Shown one piece after another: positions 40,902 to 48,827 of a DNA stretch of 64,000 nt; the stretch's first letter is position 1, and the number at the start of each line of letters is the position of its first letter. Origin of the DNA: Candidatus Hydrogenedentota bacterium (GTDB taxonomy: Bacteria > Hydrogenedentota > Hydrogenedentia > Hydrogenedentales > CAITNO01). The stretch spans positions 1 to 64,000 of the forward strand of contig JAGPFE010000004.1 of NCBI GenBank assembly GCA_018056705.1, given 5' to 3'. The position numbers were made by a program, and so were the translations under genes. The notes beneath the pieces are model-generated. The model did no database searches. It had not been told where the DNA came from and was given only the letters and a program-made list of their open reading frames with translations.

Positions 40902-42884
40902 ATGACTCGCAGAGAAGTCTCTATAACTAGAATAGTTCTAGGATCCGCGGTGGCCATGCTCATCGGTATCTCTTCTGCCCATGCCGTGAACGAGCAGGTC
41001 TCTTCTCCTGATGGTACCATTACCGTTAATGTGGCCATCGAACAGGACCTTGAGTGGTCATTAAGCGTGGACGGCAAGGAAATCCTGCCTCCCGCCCCTG
41101 TGGCCATGAAACTGCGCAATGGCTCCACCCTGGGGCAGAAACCCAGGTTGCGGGATGTCCGGCATGATGCCATTGATGAGATGATTGAGCCGCCCGTGGC
41201 CGAAAAACGCCGGCAGATTCCCAACAGGGCCAACCAGATGACCCTGGTGTTCGACGGAAACTACGCGCTCACTTTCCGGGCGTATGACGACGGTATCGCG
41301 TGGCGGTTCGAAACCAGCCTGCCCGGAGAGATCCAGGTGGAATCGGAAACCGTCGCTTTCCGGCTGAACGGTCCCTGGACCGTCTGGCGGACCTCCACGC
41401 GGAAATGGAACTGCTCTTTCGAGTCTGAATATACCGTCCAGTCACCCGCCGATTGGCCGACGGACACCATGGCGTTCCTCCCCCTCTATGCGGGACTGGA
41501 AAATGGGCCAAGCCTGCTCATCAGCGAGGCCGACCTGCTGTCGTATCCCGGCATGTTCCTGGGACGGGATGAAAAGGACGCCACCCTGCTCACTGGACGC
41601 TTCGCGCACTACCCGAAAGTTGAAAAGCCCTACCGGGACCGCTACATCCACGTTGCCGAGGCGGAACCTTTCATCGCGAAAACCGCCGGCACCCGGACCT
41701 TTCCCTGGCGCGTCGTCTGCGTGGCTCGTAAAGATACCGACCTGCTGCTCAATGACATGGTGTACCGGCTGGCCACGCCATGCCAGTTGCAGGATACTTC
41801 CTGGATTCGACCGGGCAAGGTAGCCTGGGACTGGTGGCACGCCAACGTCATGTGGAACGTGCCGTTCAAGTCCGGCATCAACAACGAAACCTACAAGAGG
41901 TACATTGATTTCGCCGCGGCCAACGGCCTGGAATACGTGATCCTGGACGAAGGCTGGTCGAAAACCACCGACCTCACCGCGCTCAACCCGGACATCAACC
42001 TTGAGGAACTGGCCCGCTACGGCAAAGAAAAAGGGGTTGGACTCATCCTCTGGTGCGTGTGGCGGACCCTGGACGCCCAGAAGGACACGGTGCTGCCATG
42101 GTTCCGGGACCTGGGCATCGCCGGTGTCAAGGTCGACTTCATGGACCGGGATGACCAGAAGGTGGTCGAATTCTACGAACGCATGGCCCGGGCCACGGCC
42201 GAGCATCACCTGCTGCTTGATTTCCACGGCGCCTTCAAGCCCACCGGCCTGCGCCGGACCTGGCCGAACCTGATCACCCGGGAAGGCGTCATGGGCATGG
42301 AAAACAGCAAGTGGGGCGATAAGAGTGGCCCCGACTACACTACCGCCATCCCCTTCATCCGCATGGTAGCCGGGCCCATGGACTATACCCCCGGTTCCAT
42401 GCGTAACGCGAGTAAAGACTCCTTCAAGCCCATCTTCAACCTGCCGTTCAGCCAGGGCACGAGGGTCCATCAACTGGCCCTGTACGTGGTCTTCGAAAGC
42501 CCCCTGCAGATGCTCAGCGACAGCCCTTCCGCCTATGAAAAAGAACCGGAATGCCTGTCTTACATCGCCCGGTGTCCTACCACCTGGGACGAGACCGTCG
42601 GCCTGGATGGCAAGGTCGGTTCACATGTGGTAATGGCTCGCCGCCACGGCGAAAACTGGTGGCTGGGCGGACTTACCAACTGGGACGCGCGGCAACTGAC
42701 GATTCCGCTCAGTTTCCTCGGCACTGGAACGTGGCGGATGGAATTGTTCACCGACGGCCCGAACGCCGACCGCGCGGCCCAGGATTTCGTCCGGGAAACC
42801 CGTGATGTTTCCCCTTCGGAAACGCTGGAAGTACAACTGGCGCCTGGTGGTGGCGTGGCGGCGGTGTTCTCCCCAGTCCGTTGA
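40902..42884 (+). CDS. Glycoside hydrolase family 97 (alpha-glucosidase/alpha-galactosidase type)
   Basis: 660 residues from ATG 40902 with AGGAGG upstream; the open frame continues upstream as shadow. A signal peptide ends near AHA (about 27). The N-terminal beta-sandwich begins VSSPDGTITVNV. The catalytic barrel has WDWWHANVMWNVPFKSGINNETYK, YVILDEGWSKTTDL and GVKVDFMDRDDQ with Asp at 412. In characterised GH97 members an Asp at this strand is the nucleophile of retaining enzymes, while inverting ones such as SusB use Glu bases. It is probably periplasmic and monocistronic. Confidence 0.9.
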   Translation: MTRREVSITRIVLGSAVAMLIGISSAHAVNEQVSSPDGTITVNVAIEQDLEWSLSVDGKEILPPAPVAMKLRNGSTLGQKPRLRDVRHDAIDEMIEPPVAEKRRQIPNRANQMTLVFDGNYALTFRAYDDGIAWRFETSLPGEIQVESETVAFRLNGPWTVWRTSTRKWNCSFESEYTVQSPADWPTDTMAFLPLYAGLENGPSLLISEADLLSYPGMFLGRDEKDATLLTGRFAHYPKVEKPYRDRYIHVAEAEPFIAKTAGTRTFPWRVVCVARKDTDLLLNDMVYRLATPCQLQDTSWIRPGKVAWDWWHANVMWNVPFKSGINNETYKRYIDFAAANGLEYVILDEGWSKTTDLTALNPDINLEELARYGKEKGVGLILWCVWRTLDAQKDTVLPWFRDLGIAGVKVDFMDRDDQKVVEFYERMARATAEHHLLLDFHGAFKPTGLRRTWPNLITREGVMGMENSKWGDKSGPDYTTAIPFIRMVAGPMDYTPGSMRNASKDSFKPIFNLPFSQGTRVHQLALYVVFESPLQMLSDSPSAYEKEPECLSYIARCPTTWDETVGLDGKVGSHVVMARRHGENWWLGGLTNWDARQLTIPLSFLGTGTWRMELFTDGPNADRAAQDFVRETRDVSPSETLEVQLAPGGGVAAVFSPVR

Positions 42885-42914
42885 TCCCGCGCCACGGGCC
42901 AACTCCGGTCCCAA

Positions 42915-43646
42915 TCAGAAACTGGAAGGAACGGTCTCGGCACCTTCCGCCCGGGCCTGTATTTCGGCGAAATGGGAATCCGGCGCGGGAATGACCCGGA
43001 GGATCTTGATCAACTGGTCCAGCCGACGGGGTACCTCTTCGGGAATCAGCGCGCCCGAGGTGGTCGTGCACAACCAGTTGCCCCCCGCTTCCACGGCCAT
43101 GTCCGGATGCCGTAGCAGGTATTCGATCATGGCGGGATGCAGAAACTGTTCCGCGAAGTCCCGGTTATCCGTCAGCACCGTGAAATTCTTCTGAAAATCC
43201 TCGTGGGGCGGATGGTATTCGATCCGGTCGAATCGCGCGATACGCTCGAATTTTTCCAGGTGCGCGGGCGGATACACCCGAACCTCGGGTAACCGCTGGC
43301 CATGCCGCAACATGGCGATGCTGCAATGATGTTTCCGGGCGTCCTGCTTGGTGCCGGTGACATACCGGTAGTCGAACACGTACACCTGGAATCCCTTGTA
43401 TGCCCCGGAGATGATATTCGTGGCCACCCGGCCGCGCCCGCGGTCCAACTGGTACAGGAAGCCCAGTCGCTGGGGCAGCCCGAAACTCATGTAACTGAAC
43501 CGCAGGCCGAGTTCCTCGGCGATCTCCGCGAAAACCCGCTGCTGCATCATCCGGTATTCTATATACAGCGTTACGGCAAGGGTCACCACCCCCGCGATGA
43601 ATAGCGCGAGGAAAAACCACTCGGATGTGGAATATAATTCCAGCAT
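42915..43646 (-). CDS. Membrane-anchored protein of unknown function
   Basis: 243 residues with one N-terminal transmembrane segment (about 9-30), then a cytoplasmic-looking domain with RRVFAEIAEELGLRF-like sequence, GAYKGFQVYVFDYRY and a C-terminal LDQLIKILRVIP. The GxYxGxxVxVFDY pattern occurs in widespread uncharacterised bacterial proteins. It converges on GH97 and diverges from the next gene. Confidence 0.6.
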   Translation of the reverse strand: MLELYSTSEWFFLALFIAGVVTLAVTLYIEYRMMQQRVFAEIAEELGLRFSYMSFGLPQRLGFLYQLDRGRGRVATNIISGAYKGFQVYVFDYRYVTGTKQDARKHHCSIAMLRHGQRLPEVRVYPPAHLEKFERIARFDRIEYHPPHEDFQKNFTVLTDNRDFAEQFLHPAMIEYLLRHPDMAVEAGGNWLCTTTSGALIPEEVPRRLDQLIKILRVIPAPDSHFAEIQARAEGAETVPSSF

Positions 43647-43752
43647 GTGCCTGCTGTCCTGACGCCCGTGCTTATACTATGCGGAATCTTGATGGTTCCG
43701 CGCAACTGTTCCCGGGGATATCCTCCGGACTGACCTGCCACAGGATACGGTC

Positions 43753-44658
43753 ATGACGATCCCGAGTTTCCATAAACTCCATAATTTCTGTCGCGCCGTT
43801 GTGGTTTCATGCGTTTTACTGGCCTTTACCGGCACGCTGAACACCCACGCCGAATCGCCATCCACGCCGATCCCGGACTCCCCCAGGATCCCTCCGGAAA
43901 TCTCCGGGCCTGCACCGGAAGCGACGCCAACCCTCCGCGAAGGATCTGACACGGCCCTTTTACGGGGAGAAATAGCGGCCCTGCGCGCCGACCTGAAACA
44001 ATTGCGGGAAAGCCTGAACCTGATCCTAAACCAGATTACCGCCGATCTCCGCCAGGAAAACGAACTCTTGCGCCGGGAAAACCAGCAACTGCGGCAACAA
44101 CTGGAAAACCAGGGCATTACTCCCGATACGCCGCCACCGTCTTCGGACAATATGGCCGGCTCCGCGACCACTGGTCGCCTGCCTACCGCCTTCCCCGAGC
44201 CCGGCCCGGCGGACGCGTCCACCCCAGGTCCCGCCGAGTCCGGCCTGGACACGGCCTCATCCCCACCATCTGATGAATCCGCCTCGACGGAAGAAGACGC
44301 GTTCGCTACCCCTCCCCCTTGGGAAACGGTGGCTTCGTGGGGTCGTGAACCTGAAGATGCCAAGGCCCTTGGTCCCGATATCCTGTCTCAGAAAGGCGTG
44401 GTGGGCGTTACCGCCCCTGGGGCCGGCCGAAATGCCCTGATCGCCCTTGGCCAGGCTATCCGGCGGGAATACGGTCGCTACGACATTATCAGTGTCGATA
44501 TCTTTGATGACCGCGCCGAGGCTGAAGCCTACGCGCAGAACCGTCATCCCGATCCGCAACACCGGGTTCTGACCGTGGCCCGCCATGTCCGGACCGGCCA
44601 GGATATCATCCTGGTGTACCACGACGGCCTGGCCGAAGAAATCCCGCCCACCCCATAA
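43753..44658 (+). CDS. Exported coiled-coil protein of unknown function
   Basis: 301 residues. A signal peptide (about 10-33, ending THA) is followed by a Pro/Thr-rich linker and a coiled coil (about 70-115) with LRADLKQLRESLNLI and ENELLRRENQQLRQQLENQ. A Pro/Ser/Glu-rich linker (about 120-185) precedes a compact C-terminal domain of about 110 residues with ALGQAIRREYGRYDIISVDIFDDRAEAEAYA. No family was recognised. It may be a periplasmic adhesion or regulatory protein. Confidence 0.55.
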   Translation: MTIPSFHKLHNFCRAVVVSCVLLAFTGTLNTHAESPSTPIPDSPRIPPEISGPAPEATPTLREGSDTALLRGEIAALRADLKQLRESLNLILNQITADLRQENELLRRENQQLRQQLENQGITPDTPPPSSDNMAGSATTGRLPTAFPEPGPADASTPGPAESGLDTASSPPSDESASTEEDAFATPPPWETVASWGREPEDAKALGPDILSQKGVVGVTAPGAGRNALIALGQAIRREYGRYDIISVDIFDDRAEAEAYAQNRHPDPQHRVLTVARHVRTGQDIILVYHDGLAEEIPPTP

Positions 44659-44734
44659 TCCCACTCAAGTTTTCCGTCCAGGCTGCCGATCAATCGATTG
44701 CGACGGACCGTAAAATACTTGAAAGGGACACTCC

Positions 44735-46063
44735 ATGGATGGAATCCGGGGCATGTCCGCCCGTCCCGGGACAGACAGGGCGGATCGAGTGCTGTTTTCG
44801 GGTCAGCAGGCGGCAAGGGATGCCTTTCCCAGAAAAATTGCCACCGGCCGCGGTATCTTCCCTGCGGAACGCGCGGTAACGCCTCGGGAAACCAGCGAAG
44901 ACCAGCCCACGGCCACCGGATTACGGGGACAAAAAGAAGCTGTTCCCCCGGGACTCCACAAATCCGAAGACCGGGTGGCATTTTCTTTACCTGAACAGAT
45001 GCGTAAGGCCGCCGCGGCTGTCACGCCGGCGAATGAGAAAAACGCGACCACTGAACCACGGCAATTAACCTTCAGTTTCTATGGGGAAATCAAGCAGGAA
45101 ACCGCCGCGGCTTTCGAACTGAAAATCGGGCGCCTGGCCACCGAAAACGGCGATTCCACCTCGGTCCGGGCGGCCATGTCCCTCGGCTTCCAGTTATCCG
45201 CTTCTTTCACGCTATCCGGCACGATCAGCGGAGAAGCCCTGAACGGCTTCGGCAATGCCGCGGAACTAGGGTTAACTGGATTCGACACCCGGGATTTTCT
45301 GGACAAGTTCATCGCGCTGACCGCCCATCTCATGAAAGGCAATGCCGAGGACCTCAACGAGTTCCTGTCTTTCTTCGGCAGCGCGAACACCCGGGACAGT
45401 AAGGCCACGCTGGAGTCCCTGGTAAACCAGTTATTCAGCCACTTTTTCGGTAACGGCGACCCCAGTAAAGCCGCGAGCGTGAACGTGTCCATGTCCATGC
45501 AACTGGAGTTTTCCTTCCAGGTATCCGGGGAATTTGCCGCTACCGCGGAGGAAGCCGCCCAATCCGATCCGCTGGTGCTCGACCTGAACGGTGACGGCAA
45601 GCTGAACCTGACCACGGTGGCAGACGGCGCGCGGTTCGATCTGGCAGGCACAGGCAGAACGGTTCAGGCGGCCTTCGTCACGGGCGGTGACGCTTTTCTG
45701 GCCCTGGATCGCAATGGAAACGGGCAGATCGATTCAGGACTGGAACTGTTTGGAGACCAGCATGGCGCCACCAACGGTTTTGAAGAACTGCGCCAGTTCG
45801 ACGATAACCGCGATGGCATTATCGACAGCCAGGACGCCGTCTTCGCGTCCCTCCGGGCATGGCGGGATAATGGAAACGGTATCAGCGAGGCAGGGGAACT
45901 GCTGTCCATGCGGGACGCGAACATCGCCGCGATCCGCCTGGATTACCGTGACGTGAACAAGATCGCCTCCGGCGGAAACCGGGTAACCCAGGTCGCCGCC
46001 TACCAGCGCGTGGACGGGCGGTACGGCCTGGCAGGCGATGTTCTCCTGAACTATTTGGGCTGA
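44735..46063 (+). CDS. Calcium-binding protein with RTX-type C-terminal domain
   Basis: 442 residues from ATG 44735. The N-terminal 100 residues are low-complexity. The middle (about 105-270) has amphipathic beta-type segments (LTFSFYGEIKQETAAAFELKIG, MSMQLEFSFQVSGEF). The C-terminus (about 280-442) matches the domain common at the end of FrpC-like RTX proteins: DPLVLDLNGDGKLNL, FLALDRNGNGQIDSGLELFGD, FDDNRDGIIDSQDAVF and WRDNGNGISEAGEL. These EF-hand-like loops should bind calcium. There is no signal peptide and no GGxGxD repeat. Confidence 0.65.
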   Translation: MDGIRGMSARPGTDRADRVLFSGQQAARDAFPRKIATGRGIFPAERAVTPRETSEDQPTATGLRGQKEAVPPGLHKSEDRVAFSLPEQMRKAAAAVTPANEKNATTEPRQLTFSFYGEIKQETAAAFELKIGRLATENGDSTSVRAAMSLGFQLSASFTLSGTISGEALNGFGNAAELGLTGFDTRDFLDKFIALTAHLMKGNAEDLNEFLSFFGSANTRDSKATLESLVNQLFSHFFGNGDPSKAASVNVSMSMQLEFSFQVSGEFAATAEEAAQSDPLVLDLNGDGKLNLTTVADGARFDLAGTGRTVQAAFVTGGDAFLALDRNGNGQIDSGLELFGDQHGATNGFEELRQFDDNRDGIIDSQDAVFASLRAWRDNGNGISEAGELLSMRDANIAAIRLDYRDVNKIASGGNRVTQVAAYQRVDGRYGLAGDVLLNYLG

Positions 46064-46064
46064 T

Positions 46065-46082
46065 ATGGAACTTCCGTTCCAT
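46065..46082. terminator. Convergent inverted repeat between RTX-like gene and CDF gene
   Basis: ATGGAAC (46065-46071) pairs with GTTCCAT (46076-46082) around TTCC, filling the whole 18-base gap between the two convergent stop codons. It lacks a T-run. Confidence 0.4.
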
Positions 46083-47080
46083 CAGGACTGGTCGTTCTCC
46101 AGTCCTCCCTCTTCCGCCTCATGACCCTGGGGGTGTAATCCATCGTGGCGGACATCTGAGGGTTCCAGGTGGGTGGTAATGTGCACCCTTTTACCCGGGA
46201 ACAAGGCCGCCAGCGCCGATTCCAACCGGGTGACCCGTTCGTGGGCCCGGGCAAGGGTAGATGCCCCCGACAGGAACACGTGCAGTTCCACCCATGCCCT
46301 GGATTCCGACTCCCGGAATCGAACCTGGTGATAGCCGTCGATTTCACCAGTTTCCCGGGCCCGGTTCAGGCAGTCCAGCAACCGCCGCGTCGCGTCCGGA
46401 TCCACGCGATCCAGCAGGCCGCGGAAAGCCTCCCGCATCAGGTGTCCTGCCGTCAGCAGGATATTCGTGGCGACAACCAGGGCGGCCAGCGGATCCATCC
46501 AGGTCAGGCCGGTCCATCGCGCCAGCGCGATACCCACCAGCACCCCCCCGCTGGTCCATACGTCTGTCAGCAGGTGCAACCCGTTTGCCCGCAGCACCAG
46601 TGTTCCAAGGCGTCGTCCCGCGATCACCAGGGCCCCTCCCAGGACGAGGTTCACCATGGAAAGGGCCGCCACGATGATCATGCCGACATCCAGGTGCGTC
46701 AACGCCCCCCCGTTCAGGAAGCGGGAAATCGCCGACACGTAAATGGCCAGTGCGGCAGTACCAATCAGGGCCCCTTCGAAGCCCGCTGAAAAAAAGGCGA
46801 TTTTCTCGTGGCCGTAAGGATGTTCGGCGTCCGGGCGTTGCCGGGCATACCACAGGCTGAAGGTGGCCATCATCCCGGCGAGCACGTTGACCACGCTTTC
46901 GGCAGCATCGGAGAGAATGGCCACGCTGCCCGTCCACCACCAGGCCAGTCCCTTCCCCGCGACCATCAGCACGGCCACCGCGAAACTGGTAGCCGCGGCC
47001 GCAAGCATGACCGCGTCCCGGCCAGGCGTCCCATCAGAGGGGGATACTTCGGCCGAAAAGATTTCTTCCAGGTATTTCAT
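46082..47080 (-). CDS. Cation diffusion facilitator (CDF) divalent metal efflux protein
   Basis: 332 residues with six predicted hydrophobic segments from about 25 to 215. The metal-site helices read AILSDAAESVVN and LHLLTDVWTSGGV (H-x3-D), with HPYGHEKI between them. The cytoplasmic C-terminal domain (about 225-310; HQVRFRESESRAWVELHVFL) is present. The first site has D-A-A-E-S rather than the D-x-x-H/D seen in many zinc exporters, so specificity (Fe, Mn, Zn) is open. Confidence 0.88.
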   Translation of the reverse strand: MKYLEEIFSAEVSPSDGTPGRDAVMLAAAATSFAVAVLMVAGKGLAWWWTGSVAILSDAAESVVNVLAGMMATFSLWYARQRPDAEHPYGHEKIAFFSAGFEGALIGTAALAIYVSAISRFLNGGALTHLDVGMIIVAALSMVNLVLGGALVIAGRRLGTLVLRANGLHLLTDVWTSGGVLVGIALARWTGLTWMDPLAALVVATNILLTAGHLMREAFRGLLDRVDPDATRRLLDCLNRARETGEIDGYHQVRFRESESRAWVELHVFLSGASTLARAHERVTRLESALAALFPGKRVHITTHLEPSDVRHDGLHPQGHEAEEGGLENDQS

Positions 47081-47180
47081 GACCGTTTTTTCACCAGGAG
47101 CCTTGCCTGACCTCCGATATCGTTCCCCCGAAACATCCTCATTATACCCGTTCCGCCAAAAAATTTTTCCCGGGAAACTA

Positions 47181-47209
47181 TTGACAACGTTGGCGGGTTA
47201 TGCTAGACT
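47181..47209 (+). promoter_or_regulatory. Predicted sigma70 promoter for the TIGR04073-like gene
   Basis: A consensus TTGACA (47181-47186) and TAGACT (47204-47209) are separated by 17 bases, about 58 bases before the GTG start. Confidence 0.6.
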
Positions 47210-47267
47210 TATTCCGTACAGAGGAAACTCTTGACATGCCCGCGAACGCGGCGTGGAGGATATGGCC

Positions 47268-47645
47268 GTGAAACGTGCGAAATCCGGTCTCGTAATGCTG
47301 GCGGCCCTGGTGGTCACGGTGTGGGTGGTTCTCCCCGTGGCCCAGGCGCAGACCTATGATCCCGATGTGGACCTGCCGAAACCGACCGCGCTGGAAAAGA
47401 CCCTGACGAAACTGGGACGTGGCCTGTCCAACATCGTGCTGGGCTGGGCTGAAATCCCGGTCACTTTCGACCGGAGCGTCAAAAAGGGTAAGCCGCTCGG
47501 CTACCTGGTCGGCGTGGCACCGGTTATGGGTACCGCGCGGGCAGTCATGCGCACGGGCACGGGCTTTTACGAGGCGGTTACGTTTCCCGTGACGGACAAG
47601 GCGGTCAACTACGAGGCAGTGCTCGAGCCGGAGTACATTTTCTAA
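47268..47645 (+). CDS. Exosortase system-associated protein, TIGR04073-like
   Basis: About 125 residues from GTG 47268, which has GGAGG eight bases upstream; ATG 47262 is the alternative. A signal peptide ends near AQA. The mature part reads KTLTKLGRGLSNIVLGWAEIP, followed by a short Gly-rich region with VTFPVTDK and a terminal EPEYIF. This resembles the TIGR04073 family I recall from exosortase-bearing Verrucomicrobia, Lentisphaerae and Deltaproteobacteria. Its function is unknown. Confidence 0.6.
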   Translation: MKRAKSGLVMLAALVVTVWVVLPVAQAQTYDPDVDLPKPTALEKTLTKLGRGLSNIVLGWAEIPVTFDRSVKKGKPLGYLVGVAPVMGTARAVMRTGTGFYEAVTFPVTDKAVNYEAVLEPEYIF

Positions 47646-47647
47646 CG

Positions 47648-47944
47648 GTGATACGATGGCGCACACGAGGCCCCGCGCTCGTCGGCTACTTCCGGGATGC
47701 CACGGGTAAGCGGGGCGTTATTGTTTCAACCGGTGAAACTTCACCCCTGGAAGGGGGCGTGTTGTTCGCTATTCCCAGCAACACGGGGGAGATGGAATCA
47801 GTTCCCCTTGAGGAGGCGGCCACGCGCCTTTCCCCGGACATCATCCTTGAAGCGATCATCGTGATAGAGCGGTTCTACGGGAAGCGGCTGGCCAAGTTGC
47901 CGCCATCGCTGTGGCCAGAGCCGGAAGGGGCGAAACATGCCTAA
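47648..47944 (+). CDS. Small protein of unknown function
   Basis: 98 residues from a GTG at 47648, two bases after the preceding stop, with an eight-base overlap into the HDOD gene. No signal or membrane segment. Its sequence (LVGYFRDATGKRGVIVSTGET, IILEAIIVIERFYGKRLAK) was not recognised. The tight packing suggests it is translated with its neighbours. Confidence 0.5.
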   Translation: MIRWRTRGPALVGYFRDATGKRGVIVSTGETSPLEGGVLFAIPSNTGEMESVPLEEAATRLSPDIILEAIIVIERFYGKRLAKLPPSLWPEPEGAKHA

Positions 47945-48806
47945 ATACCGGGATATCGAAGAGTTTCTGGACGAGGTGGTCAGCCTGCCCAGCATGCCCG
48001 GCGTGGTCAACGAGGTCCGGCGTATCCTGGATGATCCCAACGGATCCATCGCGGACGCCGCGGATAAAATCGCGCTCGACCCGGCCCTGACGTTCAAGGT
48101 TTTGCGTCTTGTCAATTCCGCTTTTTACGGCTTGCGTCAGCAGGTCACCAGTATCCGGCATGCCGCCGCCCTGCTTGGAGCCAAGGTTCTCAAAAACCTC
48201 TGCCTGACCGCCGCTGTCTTTGATACCATGAAGGGATCACCGGAGCGGCTGATCCGTCACGCCGCCGGCACGGCGACAGCCATGCGCGCGTTGGCCCAGG
48301 AGGGCCCATTGGGCCTGCTTCTCCCTTCCCCGGACGAGGCCTTCATCCTGGGACTGGTGCACGATATAGGCAAAATGCTCCTTTACACGGTGGTCCCCGA
48401 CCTTACGCGGGACACGGAGGTCATGGCCTCGGAACGTCGGATCCCCCTATTTCGGGCGGAACATGAACTGATCGGCATCGACCACGCCGAACTGGGCGCA
48501 CGTCTCGCCCTGCACTGGAAACTCGACGACCTTTACGTGCAGGCCGTGGGCGGCCATCATGAAACCGCTCGCTGTTCCAGCGCGTTCATCCCCATCGCGT
48601 CCAGTATTACCGTGGCGGATTACATCGCGGGCATGTGCGGTCATGGCGTGATGGACCCGGTATGGTTCGAAATTCCGGACACGGTCTGGACCGATTCGGG
48701 TGTGGACGGCCCGTGCGCCATCCGGGTCATGAGCACTTACCTGAATGACCTGGCCCGGATCGACGAACTGGTCGGCGAAGTAATGGGAACAGATCACCAC
48801 GCCTGA
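47937..48806 (+). CDS. HDOD-domain signalling protein
   Basis: 289 residues. The HDOD core (about 10-210) reads LPSMPGVVNEVRRILDDPN, DPALTFKVLRLVNSAFYGLRQQVTSIRHAAALLG and a complete HDIGK motif in GLVHDIGKMLLYTV. No receiver or GGDEF domain is attached. HDOD proteins act in signalling and motility or cyclic dinucleotide responses, often without enzymatic activity. Its gene ends in a hairpin shared with the convergent gene. Confidence 0.85.
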   Translation: MPKYRDIEEFLDEVVSLPSMPGVVNEVRRILDDPNGSIADAADKIALDPALTFKVLRLVNSAFYGLRQQVTSIRHAAALLGAKVLKNLCLTAAVFDTMKGSPERLIRHAAGTATAMRALAQEGPLGLLLPSPDEAFILGLVHDIGKMLLYTVVPDLTRDTEVMASERRIPLFRAEHELIGIDHAELGARLALHWKLDDLYVQAVGGHHETARCSSAFIPIASSITVADYIAGMCGHGVMDPVWFEIPDTVWTDSGVDGPCAIRVMSTYLNDLARIDELVGEVMGTDHHA

Positions 48807-48827
48807 AGGGGCCAAACCGCTTCAGGC
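48801..48827. terminator. Inverted repeat enclosing convergent stop codons of HDOD and NamZ-fusion genes
   Basis: GCCTGAAG (48801-48808) pairs perfectly with CTTCAGGC (48820-48827), with the HDOD TGA in one arm and the opposite stop in the other. There is no T-run on either side. Confidence 0.45.
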
